Assembly: GCA_023418475.1 (NCBI GenBank)
Contig: JAEZZO010000010.1
Span: forward strand, 1 to 31,526
Source of the DNA: Bacillota bacterium
GTDB taxonomy: Bacteria > Bacillota > Clostridia > Lachnospirales > Lachnospiraceae
Length of the DNA stretch: 31,526 bases
Reading direction: 5' to 3'
This document shows, one piece after another, positions 13,954 through 22,608 of this stretch (position 1 is the stretch's first letter; each line of letters opens with the position of its first letter). The notes below the pieces were generated by a model. That model saw only the letters and a list, made by a program, of their open reading frames with translations. It was not told the origin of the DNA and did not search any database. The translations under genes and the position numbers were made by a program.

Positions 13954-16362
13954 TTATTTCACTACAATATTAACGATTTTACCAGGTACATATATTTCTT
14001 TCACAATATTACCGGTCAGTTTATCTGCCACCGCTTCTTTCGATACTGAAATTATTACATCCTTTGATGCATCTGCAGCTACCTTTACGGTAGTTTTTGT
14101 CTTTCCGTTTACCTGTACAGCGATTTCCAGTTCATTATCTTTCATCTTCTCAAGATCATAAACCGGCCAGGTGCTCTCAAATACGGAGCTTGTATGACCT
14201 AACTGCTCCCACAGCTCTTCGCTTACATGAGGAATAAACGGAGCAAGCAAAATCACTGCTGTTTCAAGGGTTTCCTTATCGATTGCTCCTTCCTTCTTTA
14301 CCATCTCGATCATTTTGTTATTATATTCCATGAATCCGCTGACCACAGTGTTAAGACTAAAGGTCTCCAGACGGGATGTAATATCATAGATCATACGATG
14401 GCGAAGCTTTATCATATCATCAGTTGTGGCAGTGTTAGTGTCCTTATTCTCCATCACCAGATTATAGAAACGGTTAATAAAACGGTAAACTCCATCAATA
14501 CCTCTGTCATCCCATTCAGAATCCAGTTCCGGCGGTCCTACAAAAAGCTCATACATTCTTAAGGAATCACAGCCATAGTCATTCACCAGTGCATCCGGAG
14601 AGACAACGTTACCTTTGGATTTACTCATCTTCGCCCCATTCTTGCCGATCATACCCTGGTTGAAGAGCTTATTGAAGGGCTCGTCAAAGTCAATGGCACC
14701 AATATCACACAGAAATTTGGTATAAAATCTGGAATAAAGCAGATGTAACACTGCATGCTCTACACCACCGATATACATATCAACCGGAAGATACTGATCC
14801 GCCTTTTCTCTCGATACCAGCTCCTTGTCATTTTTACTATCAACATAACGAAGGAAATACCAGGAAGAACCGGCCCACTGCGGCATTGTATTGGTTTCTC
14901 TCTTCGCTGGGGCTCCGCAGACAGGACAGGTTGTGTTAACCCATTCATGAATATCTGCCAGAGGTGATTCTCCAGTTCCTGTCGGCTGGTATTTCTCTAC
15001 CTCAGGAAGCAGCAACGGTAATTGGTCTTCCGGAACCGGAACCGCACCGCAATGCTCACAATGTACAATCGGAATTGGTTCACCCCAGTAACGCTGTCTG
15101 GAAAATACCCAGTCACGCAGCTTATAATTCACTGTTTTCTTACCAATACCCATTTTATCAAGCATATCCGGAACTTCCTGCTTTGCTTTGTTAGAATCCA
15201 TTCCGTTCCATTCACCTGAATTAATCATAATACCAGCTTCGGTATAAGCCTCTTTCAAGTCCGAATTTTCCTTGCCATCCGGTGAAATAACCTGAATGAT
15301 CGGAATATCAAACTTGGATGCAAACTCAAAGTCTCTGTCATCATGTGCAGGAACACACATAATTGCACCGGTACCATAATCAGCAAGTACATAATCGGAG
15401 AGCCAGATCGGGATTAATTTTCCGTTAATCGGATTAACCGCATAGCTACCGGTAAATACACCGGTCTTCTCCTTATCCTGAAGACGATCCACAGAGGATT
15501 TCATAGAAGCCTTATAAATATAATCTTCCACTGCCTCCCTGGTTTGTTCGGTCGCAAGCCCCATAGCCATTGCATGCTCCGGTGCAAGTACCATAAAAGT
15601 AGCACCGTAAAGGGTATCCGGTCTTGTTGTGTAGACACGTATGGATTTATCAGTCCCATCCACTGTAAAATCTACCTCTGCACCATAGCTCTTACCAATC
15701 CAGTCGGTCTGCATCTTCTTAACCTTTTCAGGCCAGTCCAGCTTATTCAGATCCTCCAGAAGACGGTCCGCGTAGGCTGTGATTTTTAACATCCATTGCT
15801 TTAAATTCTTCTTGGTTACCGGTGCGCCGCAGCGTTCACAGGAACCGTTTACAACCTCCTCATTCGCAAGTCCGGTCTTACAGGAAGGGCACCAGTTAAT
15901 CGGCATTTCTTTTTCATATGCCAGACCTGCTTTAAACATCTTAACAAAAATCCACTGGGTCCATTTGTAGAAGTTTGGATCAGTCGTATTGACTTCCATA
16001 TCCCAGTCATAGACTGCAGCAATCTCGTTAATCTGTCTCTTAATATTTGCCACATTCTCTGCGGTTGATTTGCTTGGGTGAACACCCATCTTTATCGCAT
16101 AATTCTCAGCAGGAAGGCCAAAGGCATCCCAACCCATCGGATGAACAATATAGTAACCTTTTAAAATTTTATATCTGCTCCAGACATCACTGATTACATA
16201 TCCTCTCCAATGTCCTACGTGCAGACCGCTTCCGGATGGATACGGAAACATATCCAGACAGTAATACTTTGGCTTTTTTCCGTCATTTACATTGACCGGT
16301 GCTGCCTCCCACTTATTTCTCCATTTTTTTTCAACTTCCTTATGATTATAAGGTGCCGCCAT
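13954..16362 (-). CDS. leuS: Leucyl-tRNA synthetase
   Basis: An 802-residue class Ia synthetase charging tRNA-Leu, with editing activity. PYPSGSGLHVGHWRGY contains the HIGH signature, GAKMSKSKGNVVSPD the KMSKS loop, and TTRPDTLYGATFMVLAPEH belongs to the editing domain. Zinc-ligand-type Cys pairs (CPSC/CERC and CEHC/CPVC) are present. I moved the start to ATG 16362 (MAAPYNHKEVEKKW) because AGGAGG sits 7 nt before it; the longer reading to 16458 adds 32 residues that do not match the family and lies within the leader. Regulation by the T-box at 16705-16970 is clear. Confidence 0.97.
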   Translation of the reverse strand: MAAPYNHKEVEKKWRNKWEAAPVNVNDGKKPKYYCLDMFPYPSGSGLHVGHWRGYVISDVWSRYKILKGYYIVHPMGWDAFGLPAENYAIKMGVHPSKSTAENVANIKRQINEIAAVYDWDMEVNTTDPNFYKWTQWIFVKMFKAGLAYEKEMPINWCPSCKTGLANEEVVNGSCERCGAPVTKKNLKQWMLKITAYADRLLEDLNKLDWPEKVKKMQTDWIGKSYGAEVDFTVDGTDKSIRVYTTRPDTLYGATFMVLAPEHAMAMGLATEQTREAVEDYIYKASMKSSVDRLQDKEKTGVFTGSYAVNPINGKLIPIWLSDYVLADYGTGAIMCVPAHDDRDFEFASKFDIPIIQVISPDGKENSDLKEAYTEAGIMINSGEWNGMDSNKAKQEVPDMLDKMGIGKKTVNYKLRDWVFSRQRYWGEPIPIVHCEHCGAVPVPEDQLPLLLPEVEKYQPTGTGESPLADIHEWVNTTCPVCGAPAKRETNTMPQWAGSSWYFLRYVDSKNDKELVSREKADQYLPVDMYIGGVEHAVLHLLYSRFYTKFLCDIGAIDFDEPFNKLFNQGMIGKNGAKMSKSKGNVVSPDALVNDYGCDSLRMYELFVGPPELDSEWDDRGIDGVYRFINRFYNLVMENKDTNTATTDDMIKLRHRMIYDITSRLETFSLNTVVSGFMEYNNKMIEMVKKEGAIDKETLETAVILLAPFIPHVSEELWEQLGHTSSVFESTWPVYDLEKMKDNELEIAVQVNGKTKTTVKVAADASKDVIISVSKEAVADKLTGNIVKEIYVPGKIVNIVVK

Positions 16363-16425
16363 GATAACTCCTCCTAATATAAAATTGTTCCAGGCAATTG
16401 CGAAACTATATATTTGTTCAAATTG

Positions 16426-16509
16426 TATATACAGAAAGGATATATTCCTCCGCTCCAACGCTTTATCTGCCTAACATACGCTCCAGAGCATATCCTTTCT
16501 GTGTATATA
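16426..16509. repeat. Imperfect 18/20-bp inverted repeat in leuS leader
   Basis: TATATACAGAAAGGATAT (16426-16443) and ATATCCTTTCTGTGTATATA (16490-16509) are inverted copies differing by a 2-bp insertion. They enclose 46 bp containing two GCTCC copies. It lies between the T-box terminator and the leuS start, so in the leuS mRNA it would be a long hairpin. It could be a small palindromic insertion element or a second control structure. Confidence 0.45.
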
Positions 16510-16704
16510 ATTATTATAATTCTCAAGCTTCACAATTACCTATAAAAATGTACTTAAATTAAATAACAGTATCTATGATAGAATAAAAGCGAGCTTTCTC
16601 ATGCAATCATAAATCAGAATGCACCGCTTTTGTTCCGCGTACACAGCTAGCTGCGCATCCTCCCGGAGGGTTTTATTTCATAGGACGGTCTTTCCCCTAT
16701 AAAA

Positions 16705-16970
16705 CAAAAAAACCTTCGCCTCTGTATAAGAGACGAAAGGTTGACTTCCGTGGTACCACTCTGATTCACAAGCTGCCTAGCCGCACCAACAGTTGGCCGT
16801 CCAGCTTATGCACTATGCTTCGATAACGGGAATTCCGCTCCAGCCTACTTTCATTCAACCGGAGAGCTCAAAGGCGAGTTGGGAGTCTGTTACTGCTGCC
16901 TTCCACCAACCGGCAGCTCTCTGAAAGTACATTTCCTCTTAATACTCCTTCTCTTTGCTGTTCCATATAA
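16705..16970 (-). promoter_or_regulatory. T-box leader (leucine) with terminator
   Basis: The minus-strand leader carries the T-box sequence AGAGTGGTACCACGG (16762-16748), the conserved antiterminator half, after Stem I features (AGAGAGCTGCCGGTTGGTGG at 16923-16904). A Rho-independent terminator, AACCTTTCGTCTCT with AGAGGCGAAGGTT and a U run, follows at 16742-16705. In the 3' side of Stem I the stretch GAGCTCTCC (16868-16860) holds overlapping CTC triplets, which would be leucine specifier codons, in accord with leuS. Uncharged tRNA-Leu would favour readthrough. The specifier assignment is from position and is less certain than the T-box itself. Confidence 0.9.
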
Positions 16971-16988
16971 ATACTTTCACATTATTTC

Positions 16989-17017
16989 AATATAATCATG
17001 GCAGCTGTATTTGTCAA
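16989..17017 (-). promoter_or_regulatory. leuS T-box promoter (TTGACA-N17-TATATT)
   Basis: TTGACA (17017-17012) and TATATT (16994-16989) on the minus strand are 17 bp apart, directly upstream of the T-box leader. This is a near-consensus housekeeping promoter. Confidence 0.85.
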
Positions 17018-17479
17018 GGATTTTCGTACGAATCATCCATTTATTACTATCATTTTTGTTACTATCATTTGTTTTCGTTCATCACCAGTAGAACAATTAT
17101 TTACTTCAAATAAGATCACAGGCTTGAACATTGTGAAAAAAATGTGAAAATCTATTTTTATTGAAGATATCTTTTAAAGCATTCCGTTATATCATTTGAT
17201 ACAAAAGTTCCCAATTCGGATTTATAAATACCATATTGCATCAGAGGATTACTTATTTCAAAACATACGCTACACCAAATTATGATAAACCGGATTATAA
17301 CTGGTTACACTTAATTTAGGAATCAAAAATATGCCAGAGGCATTTATGAACAAGAATTACGGATACGGATTACCATAGATTTACTTAAATTAGAATTAAT
17401 GTAATGCATTGCAGCTTGATTAGATTAGGTAGAAAACATCTTTCGGGTATGTAAAAAATGAAAAAGAGGTTGATTAAAC
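17018..17479. other. Intergenic region before the glycolipid cluster
   Basis: About 460 bp between the leuS promoter and the first gene of the plus-strand envelope cluster. It is AT-rich, with no ORF I can support and no confident -35/-10 pair, although the cluster promoter should be here. A weak AACCGG/CTGGTT dyad is near 17290-17305. Confidence 0.4.
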
Positions 17480-18655
17480 ATGAAAATATGTATACTAACA
17501 GGAAAATTTGGTATGGGACATCTCTCTGCATCTCTGGCACTAAAGCAACAGATTGAAGACAGTAATCTGAATGCTGAGATTGAGGTGATTGATTGGCTTC
17601 AATATGTATCTCCGCGTTTTGCAGAAAAATACTATCTTTTCTTCACTTTATTGGTTAATAAAGGCAGTGGTTTATATAATACCAGGTACCGCTTCTTAGA
17701 AAACAGAAAGACCGATCAGAAGCCTGAGCTTAGTCATTACTTTCTAGGATGCTTTACTAAGTTTATGGAAGAAAAGAAACCGGATCTTATAATATCCACA
17801 CTGCCGATCTGCTCGCAAATCGTCTCCAGATACAAGCAACGATATGATTGCACGCTCCCTCTAGTTACCTGTGTTACCGATATCACGGGGCATTCCGAAT
17901 GGATCAGCAAAAATACGGAGCTATACCTGGTTGGATCGCACACCGTCAGAGAGAAATTTTTAATGAAAGGCGTACCGGCTGAGAAAATTCATGAAACCGG
18001 TATTCCTGTAAGATCAGAATTTATAAATGATATCTGTTCAGATAAAAAATACGAAAATCGCAGTAATAAGAGATTATTAATTATGGGCGGCGGTCTGGGA
18101 ATACTCCCTGAAAATCCGCAGTTTTACGAGAACTTATCCCATCTGCCGGATACTGAAATCACTCTGATTACCGGTAAGAATACAAAGCTGCTCCAGCAAT
18201 TGTCCGGAAAGTACCCCCATATTAAGGTACTTGGTTTTGTCAATAACACGTATGATTATATGAAGCAGGCGGATGCTATTATGACAAAACCCGGTGGAAT
18301 TTCAACCTTTGAAGCACTTCAGGCAGAGGTTCCAATCTTAGCAATTAAGCCGTTCCTGCAGCAGGAGGTATATAATGCAGAATATATTGAACAATCGCAG
18401 ATCGGTACTGTAATTGATATTCACAGCAGCAAATGCATAGAGGATATCACATGTTTTCTAAAAACAAGACAATTAAATTTATATCGGAAGAATATACGAG
18501 AACAGAAGCGGCATCTGGAATACGGCTGTATTGATAAGTTACTGACAGATGCTTTGCTTCAAAGCGCTTATTCAGCAAAATACAACTATATGAATGCTTA
18601 TAAGTTAAAAAGGGAGGTGCATGTAAAACATGAAAAAATTAGTTTTAACCTTTGA
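17480..18655 (+). CDS. UgtP/MGDG-synthase-like glycosyltransferase
   Basis: A 391-residue GT28-type enzyme resembling processive diacylglycerol glucosyltransferases and plant MGDG synthases. The N-terminal GKFGMGHLSASLALKQQI is the conserved GxGH-x2-AS acceptor segment. A central LLIMGGGLGILPEN begins the nucleotide-sugar domain, and MTKPGGISTFEAL is the donor-binding motif. It should transfer a sugar from a UDP-sugar to a membrane lipid at the cytoplasmic face. The sugar is unknown; the adjacent deacetylase hints at an N-acetylated sugar. An AAAGAGG site precedes the ATG. It overlaps the next gene by 26 bp, pointing to tight cotranslation. Confidence 0.88.
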   Translation: MKICILTGKFGMGHLSASLALKQQIEDSNLNAEIEVIDWLQYVSPRFAEKYYLFFTLLVNKGSGLYNTRYRFLENRKTDQKPELSHYFLGCFTKFMEEKKPDLIISTLPICSQIVSRYKQRYDCTLPLVTCVTDITGHSEWISKNTELYLVGSHTVREKFLMKGVPAEKIHETGIPVRSEFINDICSDKKYENRSNKRLLIMGGGLGILPENPQFYENLSHLPDTEITLITGKNTKLLQQLSGKYPHIKVLGFVNNTYDYMKQADAIMTKPGGISTFEALQAEVPILAIKPFLQQEVYNAEYIEQSQIGTVIDIHSSKCIEDITCFLKTRQLNLYRKNIREQKRHLEYGCIDKLLTDALLQSAYSAKYNYMNAYKLKREVHVKHEKISFNL

Positions 18656-19226
18656 TGACGGACCAAGTACGGTCTATACGGAAAAGCTGCTCGACCTTCT
18701 TAAGGAAGAAAATATTAAGGCAACCTTTTTTGTCGTTGCTCAAAACGCACAGGAGGCTCCTGCTGTGATACAACGTATGAAAAGAGAAGGTCACTGTATA
18801 GCCTTACACTCCCTGGAACACAGACATGCTTTTTTATGTACCTACCATTACATGAAAAAGGATTTTGCAAAAAGTCTTAATATCCTTCGTGATTTGCATT
18901 GTCCTGTCAAATTCTATCGTCCGCCATGGGGGGTGAGAAATATGTTTACAAAATATTTCATTCAAAAATACCATTTGCATATGGTATTATGGAACATAAT
19001 GACCGGCGACTGGAAAGCACATACGACACCCGAAATGATAGCGGACCGTATTCATAAAAATGCTTTTGATGGAGCTATCGTCTGCCTTCATGATGGATGT
19101 GAGAAAAATGGCGGAGCAAAAGGAGCACCCAATCATACAATTGACGCATTAAAAGCAGCCATTCCAAGACTAAAAAAAGAGGGTTATAAATTTGTAACCG
19201 TTGAGGAGTATTATCATCATGCATGA
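18630..19226 (+). CDS. Polysaccharide deacetylase (NodB domain), no signal peptide
   Basis: A 198-residue carbohydrate esterase family 4 protein with all NodB motifs: TFDDGP (motif 1), HSLEHRH (motif 2, metal His pair), RPPWG (motif 3), DW (motif 4) and LHDG (motif 5). Such enzymes remove N-acetyl groups from amino sugars using a divalent metal. The protein starts MKKLVLTFDDGP, with the catalytic core from residue 6 and no signal peptide or membrane anchor. It is therefore probably cytoplasmic, unlike the usual secreted peptidoglycan deacetylases. That fits deacetylation of the lipid-linked sugar made by the preceding gene. GGGAGG precedes the ATG within the upstream coding region. Confidence 0.92.
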   Translation: MKKLVLTFDDGPSTVYTEKLLDLLKEENIKATFFVVAQNAQEAPAVIQRMKREGHCIALHSLEHRHAFLCTYHYMKKDFAKSLNILRDLHCPVKFYRPPWGVRNMFTKYFIQKYHLHMVLWNIMTGDWKAHTTPEMIADRIHKNAFDGAIVCLHDGCEKNGGAKGAPNHTIDALKAAIPRLKKEGYKFVTVEEYYHHA

Positions 19227-20295
19227 GCAAGGGATCAAGACTAAAAAACAGATTTTAAGCACTTTGCTCCTTCTCGGAATTATTATCATAACCTTCACAA
19301 TTTTTTTGAAAGACTACTCGCTTCAGGAATTGTTCGGAGCCATTAGGAATGCCGACTTCTCCTATCTTCTGGCAGGATTTTGCATGATGCTTCTTTTTAT
19401 TGCCTGTGAAGCGTTAAATATACGGATTATCCTTAAGGTACTCGGTCATAATTCACCTTTTCGAAGATGCCTTGAATATTCCAGCATCGGATTCTACTTT
19501 AGTTCGATTACCCCTTCCGCTGCCGGAGGACAACCGGCACAGGTTTATTATATGAAACAGGATAAAATTCCGCTCACATTATCCTCCATAACCATATTCT
19601 ATATCGTATATGTATACCAAATTGTTATGATATTCCTGGGTATAGCTGCTTATATCCTTCGTTTTGATGTAGCCGTTTTATTCGCATCAAAGTTAAAAAT
19701 ACTGCTGCTGATTGGTGTAGTTATTAATACCGGTGCTATCTTTCTTTTCTTTGCTTTCATGTTTTCATCAAAAATAGTACCTGCAATATTATCCTTTCTA
19801 ATGAAGGCCGCAGCAAAGCTGCATCTGATAAAAAAAACAGCGGATGTGAAAAAAAAACTCAATGAGAGTATTCTCTCCTACCGCGAGAAAACACAGATAA
19901 TTAAACTCCATCCTTTCCTGTTTCTTCAAGTATTTCTGATTACGCTTGTTCAATTACTTGCATTAAGCATGATTCCGTACTTTGTTTACAGAAGTATGGG
20001 ATTTCATTCAGAGGACCTGCTTAGTATAACAGCCTGCCAGGCACTCCTAACAATCTCCGTATCCGCCATTCCGCTTCCCGGTGCAGAGGGTGTTACACAA
20101 GCCGGGTTTTTGCAGGTGTTCGGAATGTTTTTCCCGAAGAAAGCTCTTGCTTATGCCATGCTGATAAATCGTATACTAAGCTTTTATATACCTTTAATCC
20201 TTAGCTTTTTGTATTACATCTATACCCATATAAGAATCACCGGACGAAGAAAGAGAACCTCCTACACCACATTCACGGACAGATTTACTTCATGA
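19219..20295 (+). CDS. Lysylphosphatidylglycerol-synthase-TM/YbhN-family membrane protein
   Basis: A 358-residue integral membrane protein of the flippase-like LPG_synthase_TM family (the membrane part of MprF). The characteristic segment SSITPSAAGGQPAQVYYMKQ is seen about a third of the way in, and IPLPGAEGVTQAGFLQVFG near the C-terminus. About seven to eight hydrophobic segments are present. No soluble aminoacyl-transferase domain follows, so lysyl transfer is not expected. It is more likely a lipid translocase for the glycolipid of this cluster. ATG 19219 is chosen with GAGGAG 10 nt upstream; it overlaps the previous stop by 8 bp. A TTG reading from 19201 is less supported. Confidence 0.88.
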   Translation: MHEQGIKTKKQILSTLLLLGIIIITFTIFLKDYSLQELFGAIRNADFSYLLAGFCMMLLFIACEALNIRIILKVLGHNSPFRRCLEYSSIGFYFSSITPSAAGGQPAQVYYMKQDKIPLTLSSITIFYIVYVYQIVMIFLGIAAYILRFDVAVLFASKLKILLLIGVVINTGAIFLFFAFMFSSKIVPAILSFLMKAAAKLHLIKKTADVKKKLNESILSYREKTQIIKLHPFLFLQVFLITLVQLLALSMIPYFVYRSMGFHSEDLLSITACQALLTISVSAIPLPGAEGVTQAGFLQVFGMFFPKKALAYAMLINRILSFYIPLILSFLYYIYTHIRITGRRKRTSYTTFTDRFTS

Positions 20296-20351
20296 TTTTA
20301 AGAGCAAATGAATATACTTAACTAATCCAGTTTGTGATGTGGAGTCTTATT

Positions 20352-20960
20352 ATGAATATTGTAACAAATTTGATCTATGAATATGGTTTAATTGCCATGT
20401 TTATTATTATTCTTCTTGAATATGCCTGTTTTCCGGTATCAAGCGAAATCGTACTGCCCTTCTCCGGCGCCGTAGCCTCTATCAATCATACCAATTTTTT
20501 TGTAATTCTTCTTCTTAGTGTTATAGCCGGACTGATCGGTACCGGAATCTGTTACACTGTTGGCTGGTTCGGAGGTGGTACTATTATTGCTGCTGTAACC
20601 CATAAATTTCCTAAATCAAAAAAAGGTATCGAGGAAGCTTATGAGAGATTTAACCGTCATGGTGCCTCTGCAGTCTGCATCGGCCGAGTCATACCTCTCA
20701 TACGTACTTATATTGCTCTGGTTGCCGGAGCGGCAAAATTTAACCCGCTTACCTACTTTTGTGCCTCAGCCCTAGGTATTACAATCTGGAATACCTTATT
20801 AATCGGTCTAGGATATATTCTTCGTGAAAATTATCAAAAAGTCGGTACCTACTACATCCGCTATAAGCATAATCTAATTCCTGTAGCAATAGTATTCGGA
20901 GTCATCCTCCTGTTAAAATGCATACTAAAGAAAAAGAATAAAGGAAGCTTACATAGTTAG
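20352..20960 (+). CDS. DedA-family membrane protein
   Basis: A 202-residue DedA/SNARE-associated (VTT) protein. LLEYACFPVSSEIVLPFSGAVAS near the N-terminus and GRVIPLIRTYIALVAGAAKF in the second half are the conserved family segments with the functional Glu and Arg residues. Four to five hydrophobic segments are seen, and the C-terminus is basic. DedA proteins move lipids such as undecaprenyl phosphate or phosphatidylethanolamine across the membrane. ATG 20352 is preferred since GGAG lies 8 nt before it; GTG 20334 is an alternative. It closes the envelope cluster and its stop overlaps the convergent ABC-2 gene by 12 bp. Confidence 0.9.
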   Translation: MNIVTNLIYEYGLIAMFIIILLEYACFPVSSEIVLPFSGAVASINHTNFFVILLLSVIAGLIGTGICYTVGWFGGGTIIAAVTHKFPKSKKGIEEAYERFNRHGASAVCIGRVIPLIRTYIALVAGAAKFNPLTYFCASALGITIWNTLLIGLGYILRENYQKVGTYYIRYKHNLIPVAIVFGVILLLKCILKKKNKGSLHS

Positions 20961-21743
20961 ATCTCTTCTTTGATATAGAAAATAAGTTACGGCAGAAAAT
21001 ATTCCGGTGATCAGGAGGGAAAGCAGAATCATTAACAAGCTTACTCCATTCCCATTCACTATTCTTTCATAACTAAAATATTTAAACGGGGATAACATAT
21101 TCAAAGCGTTCAGCCGGTCGGTTAAATCGGTTATCTTTGATATGGCATAAGTAATCAGTAATATACCGATCGCAAGTGAACCGGAGGCTTTCGGTTTTTT
21201 CATACAAGACGCCAGCAAAAGGCCCAGCGACATAAATATTAATTGAAGAAGAAAAAGGCTTAAATAGAATGCAAAAATTTCTCCGGTAATATTTTCCTGT
21301 TTTGAAAAAACCGCAGCCATTCCAATTGAAGAAAGCAATGTAACCAGATTTAATACCACTATGTTGACAAGTGCTGCAAGTATTTTTGAAGTAATTATAC
21401 GGTATCTTGAAATCGGTTTTACAATCAGAAATTCGGCTGTTTTATCCCTCTCCTCTTTCGCAATAATACCGCTCCCGAGTAAAGCTGCATGAATGGCAAC
21501 CGTAAGTACTATATAGGAAAAAAGGAATGCAAAAAAACCGCTTATCTTCGTAACATCAAAGCTTCCCATGCCAAATAATACCCTCAATGTTTTAGGTATC
21601 TTCGATAAGATATCACTACCACTTCCGCCTGATGAATAAGCACTGTATTTACTCATTCCGCTCAGTACAAATAAAATCATGCATAAACTCCATAGGATCA
21701 GAGCCTTTCGATTGGCTCTCATTTCTCTGATAAATATATTCAT
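20949..21743 (-). CDS. ABC-2 type permease (second of pair)
   Basis: A 264-residue integral membrane protein with six hydrophobic segments. The loop KEERDKTAEFLIVKPISRYRIITSKI is the hallmark of ABC-2 permeases of the multidrug/bacteriocin-resistance kind. ATG 21743 is chosen since GGAGG stands 5 nt ahead; a reading six codons longer is less likely. It pairs with the 21801-22604 permease and the ATPase at 22609. The last 12 bp overlap the end of the DedA gene on the opposite strand, with no terminator visible between them. Confidence 0.87.
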   Translation of the reverse strand: MNIFIREMRANRKALILWSLCMILFVLSGMSKYSAYSSGGSGSDILSKIPKTLRVLFGMGSFDVTKISGFFAFLFSYIVLTVAIHAALLGSGIIAKEERDKTAEFLIVKPISRYRIITSKILAALVNIVVLNLVTLLSSIGMAAVFSKQENITGEIFAFYLSLFLLQLIFMSLGLLLASCMKKPKASGSLAIGILLITYAISKITDLTDRLNALNMLSPFKYFSYERIVNGNGVSLLMILLSLLITGIFSAVTYFLYQRRDLTM

Positions 21744-21800
21744 AAAACCTCCTTCTGCCACAGCCGTACCTATTCAGCACCTTGTAGCTGTGTGTTTTAC

Positions 21801-22604
21801 TCAGCTTACAGCATGAATATCCTTCTTATTGTAAAGGATATAACTTAACGCAATACATACTGTAACGATGAATACGCCTAAAATTAGATACCTGATTTCA
21901 TAGCCTGAATGCTTCATGATATAACTAAGATCATAGTATTTAAAAGGTGATAGAAAACGTAATATCTTCTCACTTTTACCGACAGCCAGTAGAGCACCTC
22001 CCATATAAAATCCAAAGACAAATCCCAGCGAAATAGGAAGAACGTTTCTTATCTTCTGAAAAAACAGGGATATGAGAATACCCATTGCCCAAAATATGAT
22101 CTGTGTAAAAAACATGGAAAGGTTCATCAAAAATAGTATCCTCCAGCTGTAGTTTTCTGTCTTCACGAAATCAGCCAGAACATACGTAGCCAGAAAATAT
22201 ACTGCATCAATGAGTACAATACTTGTAAAGGATGATAACAGCTTTGCACTTACAATGGCGGTACGCGATACAGGTTTGACAAGAAGAAAGTCTGCTGTTC
22301 TCTCTCTGTTTTCTTTTGAGAGAATAGATACCCCAAGATTCATAGCCTGTATTGCTGCACATAACAAAATGAAGCTGAAAATCATAGAGTAATATCCTAA
22401 TAGGGAGGTAATATAATCCAGGTTAATACCTAGCATTTCCCGGACCACAGCCGGATAATGAGACATAAGCTCTTTAAAATCGGCGGCATCACTTGCAATG
22501 CTTGGATAGATAGCAAAAAACATTGCGACCAGGCCAGTTAAGGAACCAAGCCATATTAGAGCTGATTTTCTCTGGTCTTTCAGCTCATATAAATATATGT
22601 TCAT
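21801..22604 (-). CDS. ABC-2 type permease (first of pair)
   Basis: A 267-residue membrane protein with six hydrophobic segments and the loop SKENRERTADFLLVKPVSRTAIVSAKL, which is nearly the same as in the next gene, so the two arose by duplication and probably form a heterodimer. Start ATG 22604 (MNIYLYELKDQRK) follows AAGGAGG at 9 nt and lies 4 bp after the ATPase stop. The longer reading to 22691 overlaps the ATPase and is rejected. Confidence 0.88.
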   Translation of the reverse strand: MNIYLYELKDQRKSALIWLGSLTGLVAMFFAIYPSIASDAADFKELMSHYPAVVREMLGINLDYITSLLGYYSMIFSFILLCAAIQAMNLGVSILSKENRERTADFLLVKPVSRTAIVSAKLLSSFTSIVLIDAVYFLATYVLADFVKTENYSWRILFLMNLSMFFTQIIFWAMGILISLFFQKIRNVLPISLGFVFGFYMGGALLAVGKSEKILRFLSPFKYYDLSYIMKHSGYEIRYLILGVFIVTVCIALSYILYNKKDIHAVS

Positions 22605-22608
22605 CCTC

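Noticed and set aside
16363..16458. 32-codon N-terminal extension of leuS
   Set aside because: The extension has no family match and lies in the structured leader, while ATG 16362 has a perfect AGGAGG site.
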